Source of the DNA: DATIHT01 sp035480415 | GTDB lineage: Bacteria > Patescibacteriota > Microgenomatia > Curtissbacterales > GWA2-41-24 | DNA length: 35,716 bases | Reading direction: 5' to 3' | NCBI GenBank assembly: GCA_035480415.1 | Contig: DATIHT010000006.1 | Span: 1-35,716 of the forward strand | Part shown: piece by piece, positions 7,065-14,485 of the stretch | Layout: each line of letters opens with the position of its first letter | Numbering within the stretch: the first letter of the stretch is position 1 | Translations under genes and position numbers: made by a program | Notes under the pieces: model-generated | Database searches by the model: none | Told to the model about the DNA's origin: nothing | What the model saw: only the letters and a program-made list of their open reading frames with translations

Positions 7065-7657
7065 TAAGCTTTAGGTTTTGTAAAACTTTGTTTGAACATA
7101 GCAACGATTATAAAAACTCCAATAATTAGCCCAAGAGCAAGGTGTGGTAAATGTTTTGATATCCAAGTGTTAGTAGTATTAACTTGTCCAGAAGTCGGAA
7201 GCGGCGACGCAACTCTCTCTACCCTAACGTCGTAGGTTAGTGTAAAAGTCTGGAAAGAATCAGCAGGATTTGGTACACCGGTAACCCTTAACTGATACAC
7301 ATCTTTTTTAGCGAAGGTGTAGAAAACACTTGGAGTAGTTAAACTAGGATTAGAATTATTTTGAAAAAGCGGTTGCGAATAAATTTCTTTGCCATTTTCA
7401 ACTATCGAAAAAGTACAAGTACAGTACTGCGGAGAAAATTTATTTTGTTTGTCTTTGAATTCAAAGAAAAAACCGGATTGAGAGCCCGCAATAGGATCAT
7501 CGTCGGGGTCTATGTGTAAAACAGCCCCTATACTTCCATCGGTTTTTAAAACATGCGCGTAAGTTGGAAGTATGAATAATGAATAATGAATAATGGAAAG
7601 AAAAATGAAAACAACTAAACTTAATCCAAATTTTTTAAACCATAATTCAAACTTCAT
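7064..7657 (-). CDS. Membrane-anchored extracellular protein with mature N-terminal His
   Basis: 197 residues. The signal peptide ends LPTYA and predicts a mature N-terminus at His35 (HVLKTDG), followed by a GAVLHIDPDDDPIAG motif. A beta-rich domain of ~110 residues contains CTCTF, and one C-terminal helix (LGLIIGVFIIVAMF) anchors the protein. The hydrophobic core of the signal peptide (IIHYSLFIL) is encoded by a TATTCAT heptamer repeat. It sits 17 bp after the MsrQ-like gene and overlaps the next gene by 1 nt, so it is mid-operon. The fold may resemble CopC/YtkA-type immunoglobulin domains, but I cannot assign a family. An N-terminal His plus a second His nearby would suit copper binding. 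Confidence 0.75.
   Translation of the reverse strand: MKFELWFKKFGLSLVVFIFLSIIHYSLFILPTYAHVLKTDGSIGAVLHIDPDDDPIAGSQSGFFFEFKDKQNKFSPQYCTCTFSIVENGKEIYSQPLFQNNSNPSLTTPSVFYTFAKKDVYQLRVTGVPNPADSFQTFTLTYDVRVERVASPLPTSGQVNTTNTWISKHLPHLALGLIIGVFIIVAMFKQSFTKPKA
7572..7595. repeat. Heptamer repeat ATGAATA x3.5 encoding a signal-peptide core
   Basis: Three perfect ATGAATA copies plus ATGG (TATTCAT on the coding minus strand). They read in three successive frames as IIHYSLFI, the hydrophobic part of the signal peptide. Confidence 0.88.
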
Positions 7658-7674
7658 AATTCTTAATTCAAAAA

Positions 7675-9240
7675 TTACTCAACTTTTACTGTAAAATCGG
7701 CAACAAATAATTTCCCGTCCGGGTTAAACTGCGCAAACACTCTATAAATACCGGCCTTTATCGGTCCGTATAGTCCAAGCGGAATAAAATCAACGCTAGG
7801 CCCTCCATTTGCATCCGGTTGTGGCGCTGTCAAATTAGTAGGGTGTACATGCAAGTAATCAAAAGTGTCGCGATTTATGGCAACCAAATGTCCAAAAGCA
7901 GCCAAATATGGTTTTAGTGTAGTTATCGGTTGTTTAGTTACGGCATCTCTTATTGTGAAAGTTAAAGTTTGTTGTCCCACTGAAAGCTGCTCTGCCTTTA
8001 GCGGATTGGGCGCAGCAAGTGTCACCTCATAATTACCAAAAGTCTTAACAAAATTTGTATCAGGTTGAAAACTTGAAGCATTAGCAGCCTGAACATTGCC
8101 TACATTTAAAATAAAAGCGAATTGTTGCTCAATAGCACCCTTTGGCTGGAAATCCAAATAAATATGATAGACACCATCTTTTGGAAACTGCGTAGCAATA
8201 CTAAATCCGTTTGAGTCTTGGGTCGGATGAATGTGCGTAAAATATGTAAGTTGGGAATCAACAACAATCATGTGCACAACTTTTTCCCAAACCACGTTAT
8301 AAAACTCAACAGGATTACCACTAGAAGCGTCAAATACTTGAAAGTTCAAAGTAGTATCAACATTTGGTTTTATATTTTGCGGTGGATTAAAACTTACAGT
8401 ATATCTTTTGGTTCTATCGCCCTGTAGGCCGGGAATATTCGCAAGATTTGCCGGCAGTTGTTGGCCATTTTGGTTTTGTGCCTGCTGGGCCAAAAGTATG
8501 TGTTGTGCATGAATATTTAAAGATAAATTGCCACTATTTGGTAAAAACGAATAAACAAAATAAGTTGTAATTGCAACAATAACAACCGTCAAAGTCAATC
8601 CAAATTTCGGCAAGTTTACAAACTTACCCGCCAAAAACGCATCAAAACGGTTCGCCTCTAAAATTAAAAGCACTGCAATCGCCCCGAAAAATATTTGCGG
8701 TATCAGTGTCGACAAATCAGTAAAATGTGTTCCCAATAAAAGCGCGTGTATAAGAATAAAAATCGCTGCCAGATAAACAAATCTATGCAGAATTTTCCAC
8801 TTCGTAAACGTAAGCTTTCTCACCATAAAATCAAAAGAAGTAGCAGCCATCAGAGAAAGAATAAAAAGGGCGCTGGAACTTAAAGTAATCGCCAACAAAT
8901 ACTTATTGTCCAAAAATCCCAAACCCGAAAAACCACCAAGTTGTTGGAAAAATTCAATGTATGCATGCAGAAGGCCAAAATAAAAGACAGAAATACCAAG
9001 TGCCCTTCGTGCTTTAAAAATCTGGCCCCTCCAGGGTAAAAATTTAAAACTGTAAACAGCAGGGCCAATCAAAAGCACAACATAAAGGTAAACAGCAGCA
9101 GTCAGCGCGTAAAATTCTCCAAGCCGAATTGGCCGTAGTGAACCGTCGGGAATCGTTCTGCCAACCCAAAAATAGAAAAATAGAGAAAGAGAAAAAGAAA
9201 ATATCAGGATGTAAAACCTTATATTTTTAAAAAGCGGCAT
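7675..9240 (-). CDS. MsrQ-like haem membrane protein with two HxHP domains
   Basis: 521 residues. The first ~230 form a ferric-reductase-like transmembrane domain of about six helices. His92 (FGLLHAY), His152 (ILHRFVY) and His165 (FILIHAL) match in spacing the haem ligands of E. coli MsrQ. After the last helix comes a long exported half with two beta-domains. Each contains an HxxxV...D/S...F/Y-x-HxHP motif (THIHP near residue 336, LHVHP near 464), typical of metal-binding CopC/YtkA-like domains. It is the first gene of a four-gene operon ending in ycnI. I placed the start at 9240 because an ATG at 9261 overlaps the -10 box. It probably moves electrons to, or binds, copper or iron outside the membrane. 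Confidence 0.82.
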   Translation of the reverse strand: MPLFKNIRFYILIFSFSLSLFFYFWVGRTIPDGSLRPIRLGEFYALTAAVYLYVVLLIGPAVYSFKFLPWRGQIFKARRALGISVFYFGLLHAYIEFFQQLGGFSGLGFLDNKYLLAITLSSSALFILSLMAATSFDFMVRKLTFTKWKILHRFVYLAAIFILIHALLLGTHFTDLSTLIPQIFFGAIAVLLILEANRFDAFLAGKFVNLPKFGLTLTVVIVAITTYFVYSFLPNSGNLSLNIHAQHILLAQQAQNQNGQQLPANLANIPGLQGDRTKRYTVSFNPPQNIKPNVDTTLNFQVFDASSGNPVEFYNVVWEKVVHMIVVDSQLTYFTHIHPTQDSNGFSIATQFPKDGVYHIYLDFQPKGAIEQQFAFILNVGNVQAANASSFQPDTNFVKTFGNYEVTLAAPNPLKAEQLSVGQQTLTFTIRDAVTKQPITTLKPYLAAFGHLVAINRDTFDYLHVHPTNLTAPQPDANGGPSVDFIPLGLYGPIKAGIYRVFAQFNPDGKLFVADFTVKVE

Positions 9241-9251
9241 AAGATTTTTAC

Positions 9252-9260
9252 ATTTTAACA
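9252..9260 (-). promoter_or_regulatory. Extended -10 promoter of the MsrQ-like operon
   Basis: TGTTAAAAT (TGn plus TAAAAT) on the minus strand, 11 nt before the ATG at 9240. The same 9-mer occurs facing the other way at 9286-9294 for the divergent PKD gene. Confidence 0.5.
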
Positions 9261-9285
9261 TTTAGGATGCACTTTAATACTGAAG

Positions 9286-9294
9286 TGTTAAAAT
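9286..9294 (+). promoter_or_regulatory. Extended -10 promoter of the PKD gene
   Basis: TGTTAAAAT, 15 nt before ATG 9310. With the minus-strand copy at 9252-9260 it forms a perfect 9-bp inverted repeat separated by 25 bp. It may serve as two matched promoters or as a shared regulator site. Confidence 0.5.
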
Positions 9295-9309
9295 ATCTCA
9301 ATTACACTT

Positions 9310-10161
9310 ATGAAGCGTTTTTTGTTTTTACTAATAATTTTCACTTTTCACTTTTCACTTTTCACTTCTGTTGTTTCTGCTCATTCTCTTGGCCAACCGC
9401 CATTTTTTAAGGTTAATGGTCAGTACTCAGGTTTTTACGCAGTCCCAATCACATCAAATTTTTTCGATATTCCACAAGATGCAGCACCTCAGAATTATCT
9501 AGTGAATAATCCGATTAACTTCGAGATTGACCCAGGCCCCCTACAAATCCCTCCAGATGTTGTTGCCAAAAGTACATTCAACTGGGATTTTGGGGACGGT
9601 GCAAAAGGAGCTGGTCTTAAAAACACACATACCTACACAAAACCCGGGCCGTACACAGTAGAAATTAACGTTTCCTATGGAGACATTGATGCGCCCACAT
9701 TATTGGAATCTGCAAGAGTAAACGTTTTACCAAACGCAAATTATCAGTTGCCAAAAGTTAAAATCAAAGTCAACGGCAAAGAAGCCAAAGATCCACTAAG
9801 TGATATTTTCAAATTAAAATACAATTCGCCGATTAATTTTGAAGCAGATGTCACAAATTCTGCCGATATTTCAAAATATGTTTGGGATTTTAACGACAGT
9901 CAAACCTCAAACAATCCAAAAGTAACCCATACTTACAAAAACAATCCGGACAGGGCGCAATTTTTCCCTGTTCTCCATATAGAAGACAAGAATGGTTTTT
10001 CTGCAGATGCTTATGTACAAATCACAACAGACGAAAATTCTTCGGGGGGTAGTCAAAACTCTTCGGTCCAAAAGCCGCCATATTTAATTTACGCCCTGGC
10101 AGTAGTTGTAATAGTTACAATTTTGGGTTTTGTTTTAATGCGCCCCAAAAAAACTAAATAA
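9310..10161 (+). CDS. PKD-domain surface protein with mature N-terminal His
   Basis: 283 residues. The signal peptide is followed by VSA|HSLGQPPFFKVNG, so the mature chain would start at His25. Two PKD-type beta-sandwich domains follow: FNWDFGDGAKG...THTYTKPGPYTV (about residues 90-140) and KYVWDFNDSQTS...VTHTYKNN (about 195-235). A Ser/Gly linker and one C-terminal helix (YLIYALAVVVIVTILGFVLM) anchor it. It is divergent from the MsrQ-like operon over a 69-bp spacer with mirrored promoters, which suggests coregulation. The signal peptide core FTFHFSLFT comes from a TTTTCAC heptamer repeat. The role is probably binding or scaffolding at the cell surface. Its stop overlaps the next start by 1 nt. 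Confidence 0.82.
   Translation: MKRFLFLLIIFTFHFSLFTSVVSAHSLGQPPFFKVNGQYSGFYAVPITSNFFDIPQDAAPQNYLVNNPINFEIDPGPLQIPPDVVAKSTFNWDFGDGAKGAGLKNTHTYTKPGPYTVEINVSYGDIDAPTLLESARVNVLPNANYQLPKVKIKVNGKEAKDPLSDIFKLKYNSPINFEADVTNSADISKYVWDFNDSQTSNNPKVTHTYKNNPDRAQFFPVLHIEDKNGFSADAYVQITTDENSSGGSQNSSVQKPPYLIYALAVVVIVTILGFVLMRPKKTK
9338..9365. repeat. Heptamer repeat TTTTCAC x4 encoding a signal-peptide core
   Basis: Four perfect copies in a row. Read across three frames they give FTFHFSLFT within the PKD protein's signal peptide. Confidence 0.92.
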
Positions 10162-10682
10162 TGTTAGCCATTTTACTTATTCTGTTTTTTGTTATGGTCG
10201 TACTTTTTTCACTTGTGGTAATAGGTATCCTCCAGCTCGTTTTTGATATTTTTCTGGAACTTCCATATGTAGGGGCAAACCGAAAAAGAATAAAAACAAT
10301 TATCGATTTCTCCCAAATAAAAAAAGGGGATAGGGTAATAGATCTTGGCTCCGGTGATGGCAGACTTCTTATAGCATCGGCAAAAGAAGGGGCAATTGCA
10401 ACAGGTTACGAAATAAATCCATTTTTACTTTTGCTCTCTCATTTAAAAATTCGCTTTGCAAAAACAAAAAAAGCACAGGTAAAAAAAGAAAGTTTATGGA
10501 ATGCCCCCCTGAAATCAGCAGATATAATTTTTGTATACGCACTTAGAAAATCAATGAAAAAGTTCGAAGAATTTGTTTACAAGAATGCCAAAAGGGGAAC
10601 CAGGGTAGTTGTTAACACAAACCCATTTCCAAACAAAAAACCCAAAAAGCACGAAAACGGAATTTTCCTCTACATAGTCTAA
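10161..10682 (+). CDS. Membrane-anchored SAM methyltransferase (FAM173-like)
   Basis: 173 residues. An N-terminal helix (LLILFFVMVVLFSLVVIGILQLVF) is followed by LELPYVGAN and a class I methyltransferase core: motif I VIDLGSGDGRLLIASA (around residues 59-74), then TGYEINPFLLLLSHLK. The layout (one helix, then PYV, then DLGSGDGR and GYEINP) matches FAM173/ATPSCKMT-type protein-lysine methyltransferases, which act on membrane proteins. The start overlaps the PKD stop by one base, so the two are coexpressed. The target is unknown. The 3' end overlaps the convergent gene by 4 nt. Confidence 0.78.
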   Translation: MLAILLILFFVMVVLFSLVVIGILQLVFDIFLELPYVGANRKRIKTIIDFSQIKKGDRVIDLGSGDGRLLIASAKEGAIATGYEINPFLLLLSHLKIRFAKTKKAQVKKESLWNAPLKSADIIFVYALRKSMKKFEEFVYKNAKRGTRVVVNTNPFPNKKPKKHENGIFLYIV

Positions 10683-11233
10683 ACCGGCGCTTCTGCTTCT
10701 CCCAGCATTTCAATTTTTTGCTTAAAATGCACAGCATCAAACTGTGTTAAATCAATTTCCTCCTTGTGACAAACAACCAGTCCCTGAATTATTTTTCTTG
10801 TTCTAAGAGCATCTTTTTTTGATAAATAATTTACACTTACCGAGTTCCCCTGAAAACCAAAATCAATAATTCCTAAACTCGCAAAAAGAATACTCGTATT
10901 AACAACAACGTCCGAAATGTTTTTTATATAAACACTCTGTACGCGTTTAGTTAGAAATTCTCTGTGAATAATATTAACTTTTGCCACGTCAACAGAAATT
11001 TCGTCCGGAAAAAAATCGAAGGGGAACACGCTTCGAATTCTAATTAAAGGCTCGGATTTTGAAATCAAATCCTCAAATTTTTGGCCATGTTTTACCTCGT
11101 CCTTAACTCTATCCTTAACCGTATCGGTAGCTATTTCTGTTCTCTGTTCATTTTTATCCATTACGGACTGTTGCCTTCTCAACCAGTCTTTTTGGGTATC
11201 TGTAAGTTTAAGGCTAACGCTGTCGCTTATCAT
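10679..11233 (-). CDS. Hypothetical protein with PH-like domain
   Basis: 184 residues, no signal peptide or membrane helix. The N-terminal ~60 residues are charged and probably helical (WLRRQQSVMDKNEQRTEIATDTVKDRVKDEVKH). The segment IRSVFPFDFFPDEISVDVAKVNIIHREFLTKRVQSVYIKNISDVVV resembles bacterial PH-like domains by its strand pattern; this is a weak fold-level guess. A possible TATATA -10 lies 6 nt before its ATG. It is monocistronic, with 66 bp to the FemX gene. Function unknown. Confidence 0.7.
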   Translation of the reverse strand: MISDSVSLKLTDTQKDWLRRQQSVMDKNEQRTEIATDTVKDRVKDEVKHGQKFEDLISKSEPLIRIRSVFPFDFFPDEISVDVAKVNIIHREFLTKRVQSVYIKNISDVVVNTSILFASLGIIDFGFQGNSVSVNYLSKKDALRTRKIIQGLVVCHKEEIDLTQFDAVHFKQKIEMLGEAEAPV

Positions 11234-11239
11234 GGCGTG

Positions 11240-11245
11240 TATATA
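11240..11245 (-). promoter_or_regulatory. Possible -10 box of the PH-like gene
   Basis: TATATA on the minus strand, exactly 6 nt before ATG 11233. The match to TATAAT is only partial, but the spacing follows the leaderless pattern of the window. Confidence 0.3.
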
Positions 11246-11299
11246 CTACGCAAAAAAGGTTAGAAAAGTGTCAAGATTAGACAATAGTATTGTAAGAGA

Positions 11300-12331
11300 T
11301 TACCTCTTAACAAAACGCAAAAATGCCCATCTTAAGCGATCGGCAGTATTCAAAAATCCATACAGTGGCATGGAAAGAACCAAATCGTAAGTTCCGACAT
11401 ATTCAACATGTGCAGGCCCATAACCTGCTTTGAATCTGTGGAATCCAAACCATGGATCGGAAGCGTCCGGGTTTGGGCCCATGGCTCCCCACATATCAAA
11501 AGTTTTCAACTTTAATTTTTTTCCTAATTTGATTGCTTCCCAGGCGATTAAATTAGATGCCATCACTTCTCGGTGAAGAATCGAAGAGCCTCCGTACGGG
11601 TAATACAAAGTATCACCAAAATTAAGAAGCATCCAAGCAACCAATGGTACCTGGTCTCTGGTCTCTGGTCTCTGATACCTTGCGATTAACAATCTTGCCA
11701 TTTTTGCACCCTTTAAAGTTTCCCAGACCTGCTTGTGGTACTGGGGAGTATGCCCAAAATATTTCTGTCTCTTTGTTGTTTCAAAGTACAACTTTAAATA
11801 AATTTCAAAATCAGCATCGTCTATCGATTCGTAAATAGAAACACCTTTTTTAACAGCAACGCCAATGTTGTACCTGGTTTTTGGATGCATCGCAGCAAGT
11901 AGTTGTTCTTCCGATTTTGTAATGTCCAAAAGAAAGTTGTATTTAGTAAACAGAGCCTTCTTAGACTTTACCAATCCTAGTTTCTCCAACTTACTACTGG
12001 TCTCTAGTCTCTGGTCTCTGACTACTACATTCGGCTCTATCTTAATAAACGCCGCATTTTTCCTTGTTCCAAGATCCGCAAGCGCCTTTATCATTGCCTT
12101 ATCCGGCATAGGCCCTTTGGGAAAATATCCAATCGTTTTGTTTGTATGAGGAACAGGATGAAAAGTAACTGTGTATGCACTTGTCATCTTTTCACCATCA
12201 AAATGTCCAAGCCGCACAACATCAGTCCCCATTTTTTTTCTAAATTCTCCCCACTCCCAGGACTGGATGACATGCGTGGCAAGCTTATTGTATTGATTTT
12301 TCTCTTTATCCAAAACTTCTCTTACGATCAT
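11300..12331 (-). CDS. FemX/FemAB-family peptidoglycan bridge aminoacyltransferase
   Basis: 343 residues with the GNAT-like FemAB architecture: SWEWGEFRKKMG near the N-terminus, FPKGPMPD, FIKIEPNVVV, the HPKTRYNIGVAVKKGV motif in the middle, and a second half containing YYPYGGSSILHREVMASNLIAWEAIKLGK and FDMWGAMGP. Family members add amino acids from aminoacyl-tRNA to the lipid II stem peptide, so the role here is in building the wall cross-bridge. Two heptamer arrays with the same unit (CTGGTCT on the plus strand) lie inside the gene and encode RDQRLETSS and QRPETRDQ. A consensus-like promoter shares its -35 with the divergent gene at 12396. Confidence 0.9.
   Translation of the reverse strand: MIVREVLDKEKNQYNKLATHVIQSWEWGEFRKKMGTDVVRLGHFDGEKMTSAYTVTFHPVPHTNKTIGYFPKGPMPDKAMIKALADLGTRKNAAFIKIEPNVVVRDQRLETSSKLEKLGLVKSKKALFTKYNFLLDITKSEEQLLAAMHPKTRYNIGVAVKKGVSIYESIDDADFEIYLKLYFETTKRQKYFGHTPQYHKQVWETLKGAKMARLLIARYQRPETRDQVPLVAWMLLNFGDTLYYPYGGSSILHREVMASNLIAWEAIKLGKKLKLKTFDMWGAMGPNPDASDPWFGFHRFKAGYGPAHVEYVGTYDLVLSMPLYGFLNTADRLRWAFLRFVKR
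11651..11674. repeat. Heptamer repeat CTGGTCT x3.5 in FemX gene
   Basis: Three perfect CTGGTCT units plus CTG, encoding QRPETRDQ on the minus strand. The same unit recurs at 11997-12023. Confidence 0.9.
11997..12023. repeat. Second CTGGTCT heptamer array in FemX gene
   Basis: CTGGTCT, CTAGTCT, CTGGTCT and a degenerate fourth unit (CTGACTA) encode RDQRLETSS. It is the only case in the window where the same heptamer occurs at two sites. Confidence 0.85.
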
Positions 12332-12339
12332 TATTGTTA

Positions 12340-12367
12340 ATTATACCTATCATTTCTAAGTTGTCAG
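12340..12367 (-). promoter_or_regulatory. Promoter of the FemX gene
   Basis: On the minus strand CTGACA (12367-12362), a 16-bp spacer, TATAAT (12345-12340), then 8 nt to ATG 12331. The -35 overlaps, on the opposite strand, the TTGTCA -35 of the divergent gene. Confidence 0.7.
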
Positions 12368-12389
12368 CTGTTTTGCATCTATGTATAAT
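12361..12389 (+). promoter_or_regulatory. Promoter of the 89-residue protein gene
   Basis: TTGTCA (12361-12366), a 17-bp spacer, TATAAT (12384-12389), then 6 nt to ATG 12396. This decides the start at 12396 rather than the upstream ATG at 12381, which would precede the transcript. Confidence 0.75.
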
Positions 12390-12395
12390 CTGCGC

Positions 12396-12665
12396 ATGCA
12401 AGAAATACCCGGAAACCATCCAGATAGACTTCTGGCAGAGCCTATCACTTTAGAAGACGGTAGAATTGTCAGAATCCTTGGAGACGGGCAAACAATTATT
12501 GTTTCAGCAAGCACAAGCACGATCTTTTTTACAGAATCCTACGTTCAAGCTTTAGGCGAAGGAGTCATGTCAGAAGGTATAGCAAAACTTGGTCAAGCTG
12601 CATTGCTATCTCCACCTGGAATGGATGGATTATGGATGCCCCATCAAATTCTGGCTGAAGCTTAA
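12396..12665 (+). CDS. Small hypothetical protein (89 aa)
   Basis: No signal peptide or membrane segment. The sequence MQEIPGNHPDRLLAEPITLEDGRIVRILGDGQTIIVSASTST reads as a short beta-rich N-terminal half, followed by a helical segment (ESYVQALGEGVMSEGIAKLGQAALLSPPG) and a Trp/Pro-containing end. I do not recognise a family. It is a single gene between divergent femX and convergent pcrA (5 bp gap). The strong promoter with leaderless spacing is the best evidence that it is real. Confidence 0.65.
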   Translation: MQEIPGNHPDRLLAEPITLEDGRIVRILGDGQTIIVSASTSTIFFTESYVQALGEGVMSEGIAKLGQAALLSPPGMDGLWMPHQILAEA

Positions 12666-12670
12666 TTCTT

Positions 12671-14485
12671 TCAAATGGGTGTAATTAACTCCTGCGGTAT
12701 ATCAACTACAAATCTCGAAACCATATTTGCTTCTATTGCGCCAAAATACAATCTTTGATTTGCATAAGTTAAATAAAGTTTTTCGCGGGCGCGTGTCATG
12801 CCAACATAAGCAAGCCTTCGCTCTTCCTCAATTTCCGAAGCATCCAACATACTTCTGGAATGCGGGAACAACCCTTCTTCCATCCCAACAATAAAAACGT
12901 TATCAAATTCCAAACCTTTTGCAGCATGTATTGTCATAAGAGTTACAAAGTCCTCTTCTTTAAGCTCGAAGGATTTCTCCGGCGTAACTTTTCCTTCCAT
13001 CAAAGAAACGTTTTCCAAGAGGTCCGAAAGATTATCAAACTCTGCAGCGACAGATTTTAGCTCTTTTACGTTTTCAACCCGCATCAAACCCTGCTCTGTC
13101 CCGTCATCAATCAGCAAAAGATAATCCGTTGCCGAAAGAACCTTATCAATTAACTCCACTGGTTTTAATTTCAGGGTCCGACCCCCTTCAGGGTCAGTCC
13201 CTGAATACTCCAGCCCCTCACGCATTGCCAAAAATTTATCCAGTCTTCTCTTGCCGATTTTTTCTATTCGTTTTCTAGCAACAGAATCCTTGGGGTTTAC
13301 AATTATTCGCAAATACGAAAGCACATCTTTAATCTCTTTGCGTTCATAAAACCTCACACCACCATAGATTCTATATGGGATATTGGCGTGTAAAAATGCT
13401 TCCTCGATAGTTCTGGATTGCGCGTTCGTCCTGTATAAAATTGCAAAACAAGACAAAGGTTTTTTGGAAGAAACTATCCTGTCGACAACAAAATTAGCCT
13501 CATCAACTTCGTTTAGAGCGCCGTAAATACTAATCTTCTCGCCAGTAGAATTTTGCGTCCAAAGTTTCAAAACCGGGTGGGAATTATTGTGGGCAATAAT
13601 GGTGTTGGCAGCAGAAAGTATATTTTGCGTACTCCTGTAATTTTGTTCCAAATTAAAAACTTTAGAGTTGGTAAAATCCCGTTCAAAATTCAAAATGTTA
13701 CGAAAATCCGCACCCCGAAAAGAATAAATTGCCTGCGAAGCATCACCAACAACTGTTAAATTTCCGTGTGTGCTGCAAAGCAATTTGGTAAGTGTGTATT
13801 GTGCCGTATTAACGTCCTGATACTCATCAACCAAAACATATTCAAATCTCCCGGCCCACTTAGAAAGTACGTTAGGATTTTCAGAAAGAAGTCTGACTGC
13901 AAGCATCAACAAATCATCAAAATCGCAAGCGTCCATCGCACCAAGCGCCCGTTGGTAAATATCGTAAACTCTTGCGACCGTCTCGCCAAAATACCCGTGG
14001 GCAAATTGTTGGTAATCAGAAGCAGAAACCAATTCAGATTTTGCAGAAGAAATCGCGTTTAGAATGGAGCTCGGTTTAAAGTTTTTAGTAGAAATATCAG
14101 AATCATCCATAATCTTTTTAATAAGCGACAAGCTATCGCTATTGTCGTAAATCAAAAAATTGGAAGCCAAACCAATAAATTTCCCGTCAATTCGCAGAAG
14201 CTTCGAACAAAAAGAGTGAAATGTCCCGACATAAGGCGTTATCTTTCCAAGTTTTTGCCCAACCAATTTAAAAACTCTCTCTTTCATCTCGTTTGCCGCT
14301 TTATTGGTAAAAGTGCTAAGTAAAATATTGGCTGGATTGACCCCTTTATCTATTAAATAAGCGGCTTTATACGTTAATACTCTAGTTTTTCCACTACCCG
14401 CACCGGCCAGTATTAGAACAGGGCCTTCAGTTGCCTCCACCGCCTCTTTCTGTTTTGGATCTAAACCTGATAAATCTAACGCCAT
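12671..14485 (-). CDS. PcrA/UvrD-family DNA helicase
   Basis: 604 residues with all SF1A motifs: GAGSGKT (28-34), TFHSF, VDEYQDVN, VVGDASQAIYSFRGAD, LEQNYRST, GLEFDNVFIVGMEEGLFPH and AYVGMTRAREKLYLTYA. It is ~100 residues shorter than typical PcrA and stops soon after motif VI, so the C-terminal Tudor-like RNA-polymerase-binding region is missing. That suggests a general repair and unwinding role. Around residues 429-438 there is an odd GTDPEGGRTLKLKP segment made by a GGGTC-rich repeat. Translation is coupled to the upstream homing endonuclease-like gene by a 1-nt TAATG overlap. Confidence 0.93.
   Translation of the reverse strand: MALDLSGLDPKQKEAVEATEGPVLILAGAGSGKTRVLTYKAAYLIDKGVNPANILLSTFTNKAANEMKERVFKLVGQKLGKITPYVGTFHSFCSKLLRIDGKFIGLASNFLIYDNSDSLSLIKKIMDDSDISTKNFKPSSILNAISSAKSELVSASDYQQFAHGYFGETVARVYDIYQRALGAMDACDFDDLLMLAVRLLSENPNVLSKWAGRFEYVLVDEYQDVNTAQYTLTKLLCSTHGNLTVVGDASQAIYSFRGADFRNILNFERDFTNSKVFNLEQNYRSTQNILSAANTIIAHNNSHPVLKLWTQNSTGEKISIYGALNEVDEANFVVDRIVSSKKPLSCFAILYRTNAQSRTIEEAFLHANIPYRIYGGVRFYERKEIKDVLSYLRIIVNPKDSVARKRIEKIGKRRLDKFLAMREGLEYSGTDPEGGRTLKLKPVELIDKVLSATDYLLLIDDGTEQGLMRVENVKELKSVAAEFDNLSDLLENVSLMEGKVTPEKSFELKEEDFVTLMTIHAAKGLEFDNVFIVGMEEGLFPHSRSMLDASEIEEERRLAYVGMTRAREKLYLTYANQRLYFGAIEANMVSRFVVDIPQELITPI
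13172..13203. repeat. GGGTC-rich palindromic repeat in pcrA
   Basis: GGGTC-C-GACCC followed by CCTTCA and another GGGTC, all within coding sequence (SGTDPEGGRTL). Its composition is far more GC-rich than its surroundings, which suggests an inserted repeat element that kept the frame. Confidence 0.55.
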
